A DNA stretch of 14,918 nt from DAOVQB01 sp023128935 (GCA_030628905.1 DAOVQB010000105.1:1-14918); one strand, 5' to 3'; shown: positions 7,501 to 13,885, counted from the stretch's first letter. The notes: generated from the letters alone by a model not told the origin. A program made the numbers and translations.

Positions 7501-10354
7501 ACCAGCGCCAGCCGATCTTGAAGAGCGAGATGCGCACATCGGCGCTATCGACAGGGTTCCCCTCGGGATCCACGACGACAATGTCGACCTCGTGTCCTTT
7601 ATCGGTGAGGAGCATCCCCCGGGCCTTGTCCCCTTTGGATGTCCGGATGCCGACGTAGCGCGATCGCGGCGACACTGGCACCTGGAAGCGGTCGATACTG
7701 AAGGCGCCTCCGGGCTCGAACACCCGCACGCTGAGATTTGCCTTGAGCATGCCCGGGGCCGGCCATTTCACGGCGAAAGGATACTGGATAGTCGCCTCAC
7801 CGTTCTCATCCAGCGCGGCGTCGAAGATCACCTGCTCATCGGGACGGCACTTCCGCGTCGGATCATCAAAGATGTGCTCGGGGTACTGTGTGAAACGAGT
7901 TCGCGACGCCTGAAGCGACATCTTGATGTCGGCCTTTAGGTTCCGGGCGATCGCTCCGTGTAGCCAGGTGGCCGAGAGCTTGCCTTCGAGCATAGGTCGA
8001 TCCGCGCCAATCGGTTTCTGCCCCACATCGCAGGTGATCTTCAGGCGATTGGGCATGATTGCCTCGACCGGCAGCTTCTTGGTGAAGGTCGCCCCGCCGA
8101 CACTGACCTTCGCGGTGTAGGAGCCAGTGGGCGCATCCGCTGAGGTCGCCACGCGGAAATCATAGAATCCATCAACTGACTCTGTCTGGGTGAGCCTCTT
8201 GACCATCTTCCCCCGGCTATCTATCAACACGAAGCGCACGGGGTGATCGTCGGGCAACGCGCCGTTCTCATCCCAGAGGATGAAGGTCAGGTGCATGTCA
8301 TCGCCCGCACGCCAAACACCGCGCTCACCATAGAGAAACCCCTTGATTCCCTGGCTGGTGCCTACGCCGGAGACATCGAAATTCCCCATCGGCAGCGTGG
8401 AGCGGCTGTCGAGCTTGAGGTAGCCAGTCTGCCCGGCATGCTGAACGGTCGCCAGGAATGGTTTGCGATCGAGCGCGAACTCGGCAAAACCGTCGTGATT
8501 AGTGATACCTGTCGCCAGCGGCTGGTTCTGATAATCACTGATCACCACATTCGCACCCGGCAGGGGCGCTGCGGTGCGCAGGTTGGTTGCGATGACCGCC
8601 AGGGCGCCATCCTGCCCCGCCTTGGCGATCAACCCGATGTCCGAGACCAAGACGTTGCGCCGCGCACGCGCCTTGTGATTGTACCAGAAACGGTAGTAGG
8701 CCGGACTACAGGGGTCATGGCGGCGGCGGTATGAGTTGTACTCGCTTGAACTGGCCCAGCTGTCCCAGAAGGAGGATTCGGCTTCCTCATCAAGATCTCC
8801 TGCCTCGAGGCTGGCTTCCATCAGCCTGACCATCTCCGCAATATCGGGGCAGTCGTAAATGATGTGATTGGGACGGAAAGTCACCTCAAGTCGGTAGAGG
8901 CCTCCGGGATTGCCGGCAACCAGCTCGGTGACATCCAGGCCGTAGCGAACCCAACAATTGCGCTCTTTCTCGGTGAGATCGAGCGCAATGACCTTTTGCC
9001 AGACTGTGCGTCCCACCCGATGAAGCTCTCTCTCCCCATCGAGATTGTTGACCTGCAGGAACTGGGCGATGTGCGATTCGCGCACCTGCAGTGCCTTGAT
9101 CACCACGGCCCGCAGATTGACGACCTCAATCGGAATCGTGAGACCTTGTGTGGTAGGCAGAATGACGGCATCGCTGACGAAACGAACCTGGGGCTTGAGG
9201 GACTCGAAATGAACCTCACCCTGGGCGGGATCGGTGAGCTCATGTCCCCAGGCGCTGCGGATGCCCTTCTCGATCTTGACTCTCTCGGTAGGGGACCAAC
9301 CCTGTGGGGAGTGAATGCACAGCACGTTGCCATCGATGACATGGCTGACCTTGGAAGACTTCCAACCGAGCAGGATCAAATTCGCGAAATCCTGTTTGGG
9401 TTCGAGAAGATCCGAGAAGCGGACCTCGATGTGTGGGTTCTCACCTTGAACCGCTTTGATCTCCGTGACACGGAAGTCACCCAGGGCAGTAACACCAACC
9501 GTATCGGTGCCGGCTTCCCCGGCATTGATCGCTGAGCCATCCCACTGGAGGATGACGGCCGACGAATCTGCACGCCGCTCGATGCCCGTTACGGCAAATT
9601 CATGCCGGCGCTGGTCGGACTGATGCGACCAGAGGATGTCGAGGATCTCGGTGTCCTGGGTTGCGACGAGGGCCTTCTTCACGGCCGCCTGGTCAGCGAC
9701 ATCGGCTGTGATCAGATGGCCGGTTAGGATCTGGCGGACAGCACCCCTGGGTCCTTCGACGCGGGGAGTGCTTCCCGCGTCGACCTTCGTGGATCCCGCC
9801 CCTGTGGGACGCTGTTTCACCTGCGCCGGCTGCAGGCCATCCAGCATGACCTCAACCGACTGCTCAATGGTGGCGAACTCAAAGACGAGTGCGCCTGAGA
9901 AGGCCGCGACTTTGCTCAGATCCAATCGCCCCAAGAAATGCTGACCCGAGGGCAGTCTCTCCGCCGGCGCGAAGATCAACTCATGCGCTGTGTGCCAGGT
10001 GGCTTCGCCCCTGATGCCGGGCCGGAACTCGAAGGCGGAACCGGTAGTGGGGCGGCCGATCGCATTTGAATCCACCATGGCATCGGTGAAGAGGACGCGA
10101 ATCGGGCTCCCTGCCGAGATCACTCCCCCTGTATGCGAGGTGACGCAGCATGGCACCGCCGGGGTCCAGGCCTCGTCCAGCCGGGAGATGTCACGGCATC
10201 CGGTGAGGTACGCGGCAACAACGAGCAGCGTGGCTGCGATAAAGATGGCGCCGGCCAAGAGCGGCAGCGCGATGTGAGAGCGGGATCTGTGCTGGTCCTT
10301 TGCCGCGCGGCAGTCGCGCGTTGCCTTATGTTGGGTCTTCATCCTGGCAAACAT
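4586..10354 (-). CDS. Thioester-containing bacterial alpha-2-macroglobulin lipoprotein (YfhM/COG2373 family)
   Basis: This 1922-residue protein is a bacterial alpha-2-macroglobulin, a trap that covalently captures attacking proteases in the periplasm. ATG 10354 is chosen because GAGG lies six bases before it; in-frame ATGs at 10366 and 10342 are alternatives. A basic stretch and hydrophobic helix (about 29-50) end in the lipobox LTGC with Cys53, implying an outer- or inner-membrane lipoprotein. Recognisable blocks are an MG2-like domain with GFLYGERGVWRAGD (about 672-685), DVFRPNE (1145-1151), the A2M block TYTVAIVDHGLLELTRF (about 1166-1182), a thioester domain with PHGCVEQ (Cys1462, Gln1465, the CxEQ bond-forming pair), and a C-terminal receptor-like domain (about 1804-1922). 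The RNVLVSDIGLIAK and REALGVTTWDLYDD blocks resemble Bacteroidota-type members. Length and residues look intact. It is the first gene of the minus-strand operon leading into pbpC. Confidence 0.96.
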   Translation of the reverse strand: MFARMKTQHKATRDCRAAKDQHRSRSHIALPLLAGAIFIAATLLVVAAYLTGCRDISRLDEAWTPAVPCCVTSHTGGVISAGSPIRVLFTDAMVDSNAIGRPTTGSAFEFRPGIRGEATWHTAHELIFAPAERLPSGQHFLGRLDLSKVAAFSGALVFEFATIEQSVEVMLDGLQPAQVKQRPTGAGSTKVDAGSTPRVEGPRGAVRQILTGHLITADVADQAAVKKALVATQDTEILDILWSHQSDQRRHEFAVTGIERRADSSAVILQWDGSAINAGEAGTDTVGVTALGDFRVTEIKAVQGENPHIEVRFSDLLEPKQDFANLILLGWKSSKVSHVIDGNVLCIHSPQGWSPTERVKIEKGIRSAWGHELTDPAQGEVHFESLKPQVRFVSDAVILPTTQGLTIPIEVVNLRAVVIKALQVRESHIAQFLQVNNLDGERELHRVGRTVWQKVIALDLTEKERNCWVRYGLDVTELVAGNPGGLYRLEVTFRPNHIIYDCPDIAEMVRLMEASLEAGDLDEEAESSFWDSWASSSEYNSYRRRHDPCSPAYYRFWYNHKARARRNVLVSDIGLIAKAGQDGALAVIATNLRTAAPLPGANVVISDYQNQPLATGITNHDGFAEFALDRKPFLATVQHAGQTGYLKLDSRSTLPMGNFDVSGVGTSQGIKGFLYGERGVWRAGDDMHLTFILWDENGALPDDHPVRFVLIDSRGKMVKRLTQTESVDGFYDFRVATSADAPTGSYTAKVSVGGATFTKKLPVEAIMPNRLKITCDVGQKPIGADRPMLEGKLSATWLHGAIARNLKADIKMSLQASRTRFTQYPEHIFDDPTRKCRPDEQVIFDAALDENGEATIQYPFAVKWPAPGMLKANLSVRVFEPGGAFSIDRFQVPVSPRSRYVGIRTSKGDKARGMLLTDKGHEVDIVVVDPEGNPVDSADVRISLFKIGWRWWWHRGEDDLTDYADAEIATALQTDLVEMTDGHATWNFEVNYPSWGRYLILATDAASGHRTGKTIYIDWPGWAGRARKDAPGGAAILALEADKQEYTVGDEVTVTIPTPAAGRALVSIESGSKVIGANWIEGVGKVTRYTFIATPEMNPNVYVNVTLVQPHLQTLNDLPIRMYGVIPIKVSDPDSHLEPLLNVLDVFRPNETASLSVCESSGRMMTYTVAIVDHGLLELTRFRTPDPWRHFNRREALGVTTWDLYDDVAGAYSAVLERLLAIGGGGDAGAKTEVEEEPKPGETRAKRFPPMVRFLGPFILGAGETRTHEVDIPQYLGSVRVMVVAGHDGAFGRTEQDVFVRKPLMVLPTLPRVLGPEEEIDLPVAVFALEDDIKDVTVTVMVTGPAELDGAAHQRVFFSEPGDATVRFRLKTRPELGIVTVETSATCGTETTKQTIEVDVRVSGSPVVDVIGAAIGSDGTWDTEFRPSGMQGTNSVVLELSAMPPIDLESRLRYLIRYPHGCVEQITSSVFPQLYLTQLLDLKPSVQREIELNIKAAIDRLRSYRMPNGGFSYWPVGSGNTASSEREPNPWVTSYVGHFLIEAQRAGYRLPESMLRAWQSYQELKARQFRNSGARRGAFVQAYRLYTLTLRGAPDLTAMNRLRESNSLPDEAAWRLAAAYQLAGESEIASTMTRDLDTEVVSYRELAGTYGSDLRDLAMILETLVLLGDFQRAKPVADEVAAALRDGGWHSTQTTAYALMSMARFVAGSGVSKGLRFRYAVDGGAMQEVFTDKPLTSIDLPSTVSGGHHLKVANSDAGMLFVRLIMTGIPPIGAEKPAASGMRIEVEYLDANDELINPSRIEQGTDFKVRAIVSHAGVRGDYAEIALTQIFPSGWEIYNERLDPSMQENDKGIEYRDIRDDRVYAYFDLGRSGTKTVETWLHASYTGRFYLPLVDVEAMYDATINARSMGQWVEVVVANGGR

Positions 10355-10514
10355 ACACAACCTCATGTTGGAACGGTCATCGGCTGAGACTGGGTAACGC
10401 ATGATGTGTACCGGAGAGCGGAGGACCGTTTTACTCAACCCTCCCAGCAGATTGTGCGATGGGCGATCGGTTTGTAGCAAGTCCTATCTGCCGCTGTTGT
10501 TAGAGGATACTCAT
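10355..10514. other. Divergent intergenic region between the A2M operon and a plus-strand frame
   Basis: About 160 bp separate the A2M start from the first plausible start of the plus-strand frame, so the A2M promoter should be here. The best minus-strand candidate I see is TTGCTA and CACAAT 18 bp apart, 4 of 6 each, which is not convincing. Open frames cross this stretch on both strands but lose the high third-position GC seen beyond 10515, so I read it as non-coding. Confidence 0.4.
10361..10364 (-). promoter_or_regulatory. Ribosome binding site deciding the A2M start
   Basis: GAGG on the minus strand lies six bases before ATG 10354. The next ATG downstream (10342) has only CAGG directly abutting it and the upstream ATG (10366) has no comparable site. 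Confidence 0.5.
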
Positions 10515-10745
10515 GTGCGGCCCATCATCCTGCCTGCGAACGCCTATGCCGCCGCCGACTACACCACTCCCGACTCCCGGGTTCGGGCGGACTCGCTCAG
10601 CACGCTCGCCACGGCAAGCGATATCGGCGTGCGGCCCGGCATACTCATCGACCCGACCAAGCCGGTTGCCGAGGAAGCCGGAATGTCTTGGACCGACGAG
10701 CGCCTGGCGGCCACGGGTGGCCTGAATATCTACTACGATGCCTAG
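10515..10745 (+). CDS. Short protein of unknown function, possibly a gene fragment
   Basis: The frame starting at GTG 10515 (GAGG eight bases before) encodes about 76 residues and ends in TAG. I do not recognise the family. The product looks like real protein, with an Ala-rich start (ANAYAAADYTTPDSR), a segment DPTKPVAEEAGMSWTDERL and the end GGLNIYYDA. From about 10525 the codons show strongly GC-rich third positions (GCC, GAC, CTC, CTG, ATC), typical of genes in this window. The frame remains open upstream to 10401, but that part lacks the codon bias and overlaps the A2M leader region. The end lies ten bases from the broken edge of the ORF6N pseudogene, so it may be the surviving 3' part of a longer gene or an independent small gene transcribed divergently from A2M. 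Confidence 0.4.
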   Translation: MRPIILPANAYAAADYTTPDSRVRADSLSTLATASDIGVRPGILIDPTKPVAEEAGMSWTDERLAATGGLNIYYDA

Positions 10746-10754
10746 GTACCCTCT

Positions 10755-11225
10755 AAAAACCAGCTTGAATTGCGCATCATACCTTTTCTCCAAGGCGGCG
10801 AGTTTGCTTGCCAGCTCGGCATTTTATGCGAGCATCCGGCGAAGCGTGACGAACGCCCGCACGATCTCAATTTTGACCTGGATGGCGCGCTTTTAGCGCA
10901 GAACAGTTGACAGCATCGCCACACCCTGTTCGGTGAAGGCGCAAGGTCTTGTTCGTCCACCGCCGCGCCCCTTTAAGGTCACAGATTGTGACATCAAAAC
11001 CATAACCTCTTGTGGCGACATCAGAAACATGAAATCAGGTGGAAACCACTCTTTGTTTCGTCGGACCCCCTGCAACACGACCTTTGTCTCCACTCCGTAG
11101 AGGATTGCCAGGTCGGAATCCAGCATCACACGCTGTCCCCGGATCAGGAGTATCCATCGTAAAGCCGTGATCAACCGACACGTACATACCCCGGAGCCAG
11201 CAAGCGGAATTCGATGGATACTCAT
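10755..11225 (-). pseudogene. ORF6N (KilA-N/Bro-type) DNA-binding domain protein, inactivated
   Basis: The minus-strand frame from ATG 11225 gives a recognisable ORF6N-domain protein: ILLIRGQRVMLDSDLAILYG (from 11153), then FPPDFMFLMSPQE and AFTEQGVAMLSTVLR. ORF6N proteins are phage- and mobile-element-linked DNA-binding proteins. After VLR a TAA (10893-10895) interrupts, but the same frame continues with family sequence, KRAIQVKIEIVRAFVTLRRMLA, then a second TAA (10824-10826), then NAELASKLAALEKRYDAQFK and LVF. Homology ends abruptly at 10755, where members usually carry a further 20-40 residues. The first 24 residues (MSIHRIPLAGSG and on) do not resemble the family. Two nonsense codons plus loss of both ends indicate a dead gene; an active 110-residue N-terminal fragment is unlikely but not excluded. 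Confidence 0.85.
11148..11223. repeat. Perfect 12-bp inverted repeat with a 52-bp spacer at a gene seam
   Basis: GAGTATCCATCG at 11148-11159 is the exact reverse complement of CGATGGATACTC at 11212-11223. The left arm encodes the start of the ORF6N homology and the right arm lies in the transposase relic; the spacer matches neither gene. It probably marks a rearrangement junction. Confidence 0.6.
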
Positions 11226-11389
11226 GTATCTTCACCACGGCGAGGCTGTCGCAGGAAGAGATGGTGCGGTTGTACTTTGACAAGGATCTTGTGTAAAAGA
11301 CATTTCAGAGCTTGAAGGGCATCATCAAACTGCAGCTGATGCGTCACTGGCTGTACAATCGCGTTAAAGCCCATGTGTTCATTTTCTAC
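11207..11389 (+). pseudogene. C-terminal relic of an IS4-superfamily (IS1634-like) transposase
   Basis: The plus frame reads EFDGYSCIFTTARLSQEEMV, then RLYFDKDLV, a TAA at 11294-11296, then KTFQSLKGIIKL and MRHWLYNRVKAHVFIFY. This is the C-terminal part of an IS4-superfamily DDE transposase, which normally reads DLVEKxFxSLK. The YREK signature Y-x2-R/K-x3-E-x6-K is present with exact spacing, but the position of the catalytic Glu is the stop codon. The upstream two-thirds of the gene, including the first two Asp residues, are absent: a TGA lies shortly upstream and the neighbouring bases belong to the ORF6N remnant. Homology stops at 11389 just before a repeated element. No terminal inverted repeats are assignable. 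It is clearly non-functional and indicates a past insertion sequence at this spot. Confidence 0.8.
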
Positions 11390-11394
11390 CCGGC

Positions 11395-11420
11395 GCACCC
11401 TGACACTACGCCCACCCTCG
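11395..11420 (+). repeat. 26-bp repeat, copy 1 (direct repeat with 12977-13002)
   Basis: This copy shares 24 of 26 bases with 12977-13002 in the same orientation: GCACCCTGACAC, four variable bases (TACG here, CAGG there), then CCCACCCTCG. It begins six bases after the end of the transposase homology. Confidence 0.7.
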
Positions 11421-11463
11421 CCCGTCGCCCTGTAAAGCGGCCCTGCGTGCGGCCCCGCGGCCC

Positions 11464-11478
11464 CGCCCCTCAGGGGCG
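11464..11478. repeat. GC-rich hairpin at the upstream edge of the truncated secreted-protein gene
   Basis: CGCCCC, loop TCA, GGGGCG gives a perfect 6-bp stem inside the GC-rich stretch 11425-11480. There is no T-run after it on either strand, so it is not a typical intrinsic terminator. It abuts the point where LVIVP-protein homology begins. Confidence 0.45.
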
Positions 11479-11480
11479 TC

Positions 11481-12863
11481 GTGATAGCGGGGGACCTCGC
11501 CTTCGTGGCGGACGATGAAAGCGGTCTGCAGGTGATCCAGGTGTACCAGAGCGAGTTTGACACTGAAAACAATGTCGGCCAGTCGCTCGCAGTGGACGGC
11601 GCCCCTGACACGATTCTGCGTGCCCGTCTCACGAGCACGGAGGCCCGCAGCGTGACCTGGGAGCTGAGCGCAGACGCGGGGGCAGACTGGACAGCCTTCA
11701 CCCCCGACGGCCCCTGGACGCGGATCACCGTCCCCGGTGACAGTCTCCTGTGGCGAACGACGCACACGTGGTCGCGGGGTGTGAACCCCACGGTGTCGGA
11801 GCTGACACTGGAGTGGTTGAACGAACACGCCTTTATCACCTCGATCGCCGATGTGCCCAATGATCAGGGCGGCCGCGTGATGATTCGCCTGACGAGATCG
11901 GGCTACGACTTCGTGGATGAGACCGAGCACCTCATCACCAACTATCATGTCTGGCTTCGTATCGACGAGGTAGGCGCCCGTGAGGCGATCCGAACCGAGG
12001 GGGTAAACCTTGACGACGACCGGTTCGGCGACGATTCGACCATACTGGACTGGCAGGGGAAGCGCTATCTGGTCATACCCCGCGGCGGCGACCGGGGCGG
12101 GATGCCTCCTGGGATTTGGGCGAGTGTCGGCGGTTTCCCGGCAATTCAGCAGGACGAGTACGGTTTCATCGCCGAGACGCTGGCCGACTCCACAATGATG
12201 GGCATCGCCTGGACCATCTACTGCGTCACGGCCCACACGGCGAATCCCGTTGATTGGTTCGCCAGCGCGCCGGACAGCGGCTACTCGGTGGACAACATCG
12301 CCCCGTGCGTACCGCAGAATCTCGTCTTCGGCGAACCGGGAGTGCTCGAGTGGGATGAACCGATCGAGGAGGACTTTGCCTATCACAGCGTCTACGGCTC
12401 GGAGAGCGAGATCTTCGACGAGACGGCGACGGTGATCGGCTATACGGTAGATCCGACCTTCGATGTTTCCGGGGATCCCTACGACTACTATCACGTCACG
12501 ACATCCGACGCTGCCGGCAACGAGAGCGGCGCGGCGACGATCAAAAGAGAGGTGAGTTCGACACCGGGCGGGAATGCGGTGCCGACGCTGTTCGCCATCC
12601 GTGCCGCACGACCGAATCCGTTCCAAGCGGGAACGTCGATCGGGTTCGATCTGCCGGAGGCAAATCATCTTCGGCTGACCATCTTCGATTCCACCGGCCG
12701 CCTGGTTCGGGTGGTGATCGACGATCATCAACCCGCTGGACGGCATCAGGTCTCCTGGGATGGAACGAATGAAGCCGGTCAGCGTGTGGCCCCGGGAATC
12801 TACTTCGCCCGGATCGCTGCGGGGAGCTTCAAGACATCAAAGCGACTGGTGATGATCAAATAA
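11481..12863 (+). CDS. Secreted LVIVP-repeat/FlgD-Ig sorting-domain protein, 5' truncated
   Basis: The frame from GTG 11481 encodes 460 residues. Residues 4-21 (GDLAFVADDESGLQVIQV) are a single LVIVP-type beta-propeller blade; related proteins carry many blades and a signal peptide before it. A beta domain with WELSADAGADW (about 60-70) and HTWSRGVNPTVSELTLEWL follows, then fibronectin-III-like modules (about 115-275 and 283-355). The end (about 369-460) is a FlgD-Ig/T9SS type A-like sorting domain with ARPNPF, LTIFDSTGRLVR, QVSWDGTNEAGQRVAPGIYF and a final basic MIK. Reading upstream gives a GC-rich non-protein-like stretch and a stop at 11433, so the signal peptide and preceding blades are missing. 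The remaining frame is intact, with good codon bias and a strong terminator after it. Without a signal peptide it should not be exported, so I regard it as a 3' remnant of a surface or secreted protein gene. Confidence 0.8.
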   Translation: MIAGDLAFVADDESGLQVIQVYQSEFDTENNVGQSLAVDGAPDTILRARLTSTEARSVTWELSADAGADWTAFTPDGPWTRITVPGDSLLWRTTHTWSRGVNPTVSELTLEWLNEHAFITSIADVPNDQGGRVMIRLTRSGYDFVDETEHLITNYHVWLRIDEVGAREAIRTEGVNLDDDRFGDDSTILDWQGKRYLVIPRGGDRGGMPPGIWASVGGFPAIQQDEYGFIAETLADSTMMGIAWTIYCVTAHTANPVDWFASAPDSGYSVDNIAPCVPQNLVFGEPGVLEWDEPIEEDFAYHSVYGSESEIFDETATVIGYTVDPTFDVSGDPYDYYHVTTSDAAGNESGAATIKREVSSTPGGNAVPTLFAIRAARPNPFQAGTSIGFDLPEANHLRLTIFDSTGRLVRVVIDDHQPAGRHQVSWDGTNEAGQRVAPGIYFARIAAGSFKTSKRLVMIK

Positions 12864-12881
12864 GACAGACAGCTTATGACC

Positions 12882-12917
12882 GGGGCGATTCCCTTGGAGG
12901 GTCGCCCCCTTTTCTTT
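12882..12917 (+). terminator. Intrinsic terminator after the secreted-protein gene
   Basis: GGGGCGA (12882-12888) pairs with TCGCCCC (12902-12908), with an inner CCCT/AGGG stem and TGG loop, followed by the T-rich run CCTTTTCTTT. It begins 19 bp after the TAA stop. Confidence 0.85.
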
Positions 12918-13148
12918 GCTTGGAGGGACACCGCTGCGGATGCCTTGATGACGGGCTGGTTTGGCTGGGACGTCCTGCACCCTGACACCAGGCCCACCCT
13001 CGGTCCCGCCCCGATCGACGTATCAGACCATGGCGATCTGTTTATCGTCTCCGCTTCCGGTCGCGGCTTAGGGAGGTTGCGCCCAGCCCCCTATTTAACT
13101 GCGCTCGCTTTGCCTGGGGGGTTTCTCCGGCCAATGCGCGCAGCCCGG
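12918..13148. other. Intergenic region between convergent genes
   Basis: Apart from the 26-bp repeat copy I see no gene here. A plus-strand open frame crosses it but has no ribosome site, starts inside the terminator region and has no recognisable protein pattern. No T-tailed hairpin for the convergent protease gene is visible. Confidence 0.5.
12977..13002 (+). repeat. 26-bp repeat, copy 2
   Basis: Second copy of the 11395-11420 element, 24 of 26 bases identical and in the same orientation, 1.58 kb away. With copy 1 it brackets the truncated secreted-protein gene and its terminator. Confidence 0.7.
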
Positions 13149-13787
13149 CTATAGGCCTCCCCTGCGGGCCAGATGTTCGGCGGCCAAAACGATGCTCAGG
13201 TCCGCAGCGACGTGAGACAGTATGGGCACAGCGAGCCCGCGCCGCTTCATTGCTAGCAGCCGCCAACTCCAGGCAGCGGTGAACAATGCGACGAAGGCGG
13301 CCAAGGTCCACGGGAACTTGATGAAGAAGACGAGCACCAATACGTGATATCCCGCGAATGTGAAATCAGGCCAAGTGGGTCCCCTGGAACCACTAGCGAG
13401 GTAGCCGCGCCAGTAGACCTCTTCCAATAGCGGGTGGACGGTCACGTAGTAGGCAGAGAACACCCACCAAGAAGTGCCTGATAGACCAAGATCCCCAAGT
13501 GAAGTCCGCAGGCCCATATGGTCCAGGGAGACGGTTCTCCAGAGGAGAAGAAAGAGCAACCCGCTGGCCGCGCACATGACACCGGCAATTGCTGCGGCGC
13601 CCGGATTCCATCCGGAGCGGACAGCTCCCAGCGGATTGGCATGCCTATTGAGGGCGAGGATGAGCACCATGCCAAGATGATAGAGAAGTATGGCCGCCCA
13701 GGCATTGTGAAGCAGATAGAGCCCGAGGAGGATTGCGGCAAAGGGCAACGCGGGCGCGATGATGCTTCGCTGAACACAAGCCCTCAT
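13149..13787 (-). CDS. CPBP family (Abi/CAAX-like) intramembrane metalloprotease
   Basis: This 212-residue, very hydrophobic protein has about six to seven membrane segments (for example 8-27, 30-47, 63-83, 145-172). It carries the three CPBP motifs in order: EEVYWR (Glu122, Glu123, Arg127), FAGYH (Phe144, His148) and HVAAD (His192, Asp196), where many members have HxxxN. The His and Glu residues bind the catalytic metal in this family, which includes Rce1-type CAAX proteases and bacteriocin-immunity-linked Abi proteins. Length fits the family. The start is ATG 13787; an AGAGG lies 13 bases upstream, rather far. It is downstream of hepT on the same strand with a 174-bp gap containing an inverted repeat, so it may have its own promoter. 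The substrate is unknown. Confidence 0.88.
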   Translation of the reverse strand: MRACVQRSIIAPALPFAAILLGLYLLHNAWAAILLYHLGMVLILALNRHANPLGAVRSGWNPGAAAIAGVMCAASGLLFLLLWRTVSLDHMGLRTSLGDLGLSGTSWWVFSAYYVTVHPLLEEVYWRGYLASGSRGPTWPDFTFAGYHVLVLVFFIKFPWTLAAFVALFTAAWSWRLLAMKRRGLAVPILSHVAADLSIVLAAEHLARRGGL

Positions 13788-13850
13788 CTTATTGTGAATG
13801 CCTCTTGCGTGAAGCCCCAGCCCTGCTCAGCCACACCCCGCGGCCGGGCC

Positions 13851-13885
13851 AGCTTCAATCCGGCAATGATTGTCGGATTGAGGCT
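13851..13885. repeat. Inverted repeat between hepT and the CPBP protease gene
   Basis: AGCTTCAATCCG (13851-13862) and CGGATTGAGGCT (13874-13885) form a 12-bp stem with one T-G mismatch and an 11-base loop. No T-run follows on either strand. It lies 64 bp upstream of the protease ATG, so it could be an operator or an RNA hairpin. Confidence 0.55.

Noticed and set aside
4622..10277. Long plus-strand open frames of up to 305 codons within the A2M region
   Set aside because: They lie opposite a well-recognised A2M coding sequence; high GC makes antisense frames long. No ribosome sites or family motifs.
10500..10793. Minus-strand frame continuing from the ORF6N remnant
   Set aside because: Only its first residues (EKRYDAQFKLVF) belong to the ORF6N family; the rest is antisense to the codon-biased plus frame.
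10824..10895. TAA recoded as serine in the ORF6N gene
   Set aside because: The secreted-protein gene at 12863 ends in a genuine TAA at the expected C-terminus followed by a terminator, so TAA acts as stop here; decay is simpler.
11406..12746. Minus-strand frame of 446 codons
   Set aside because: It is antisense to the FlgD-Ig/LVIVP protein, whose plus-strand sequence is clearly the real one; the minus product is Arg/Gly-rich with no family pattern.
12876..13154. Plus-strand frame of 92 codons after the secreted-protein gene
   Set aside because: It starts inside the terminator region, spans a repeat copy, and has no ribosome site or recognisable protein pattern.
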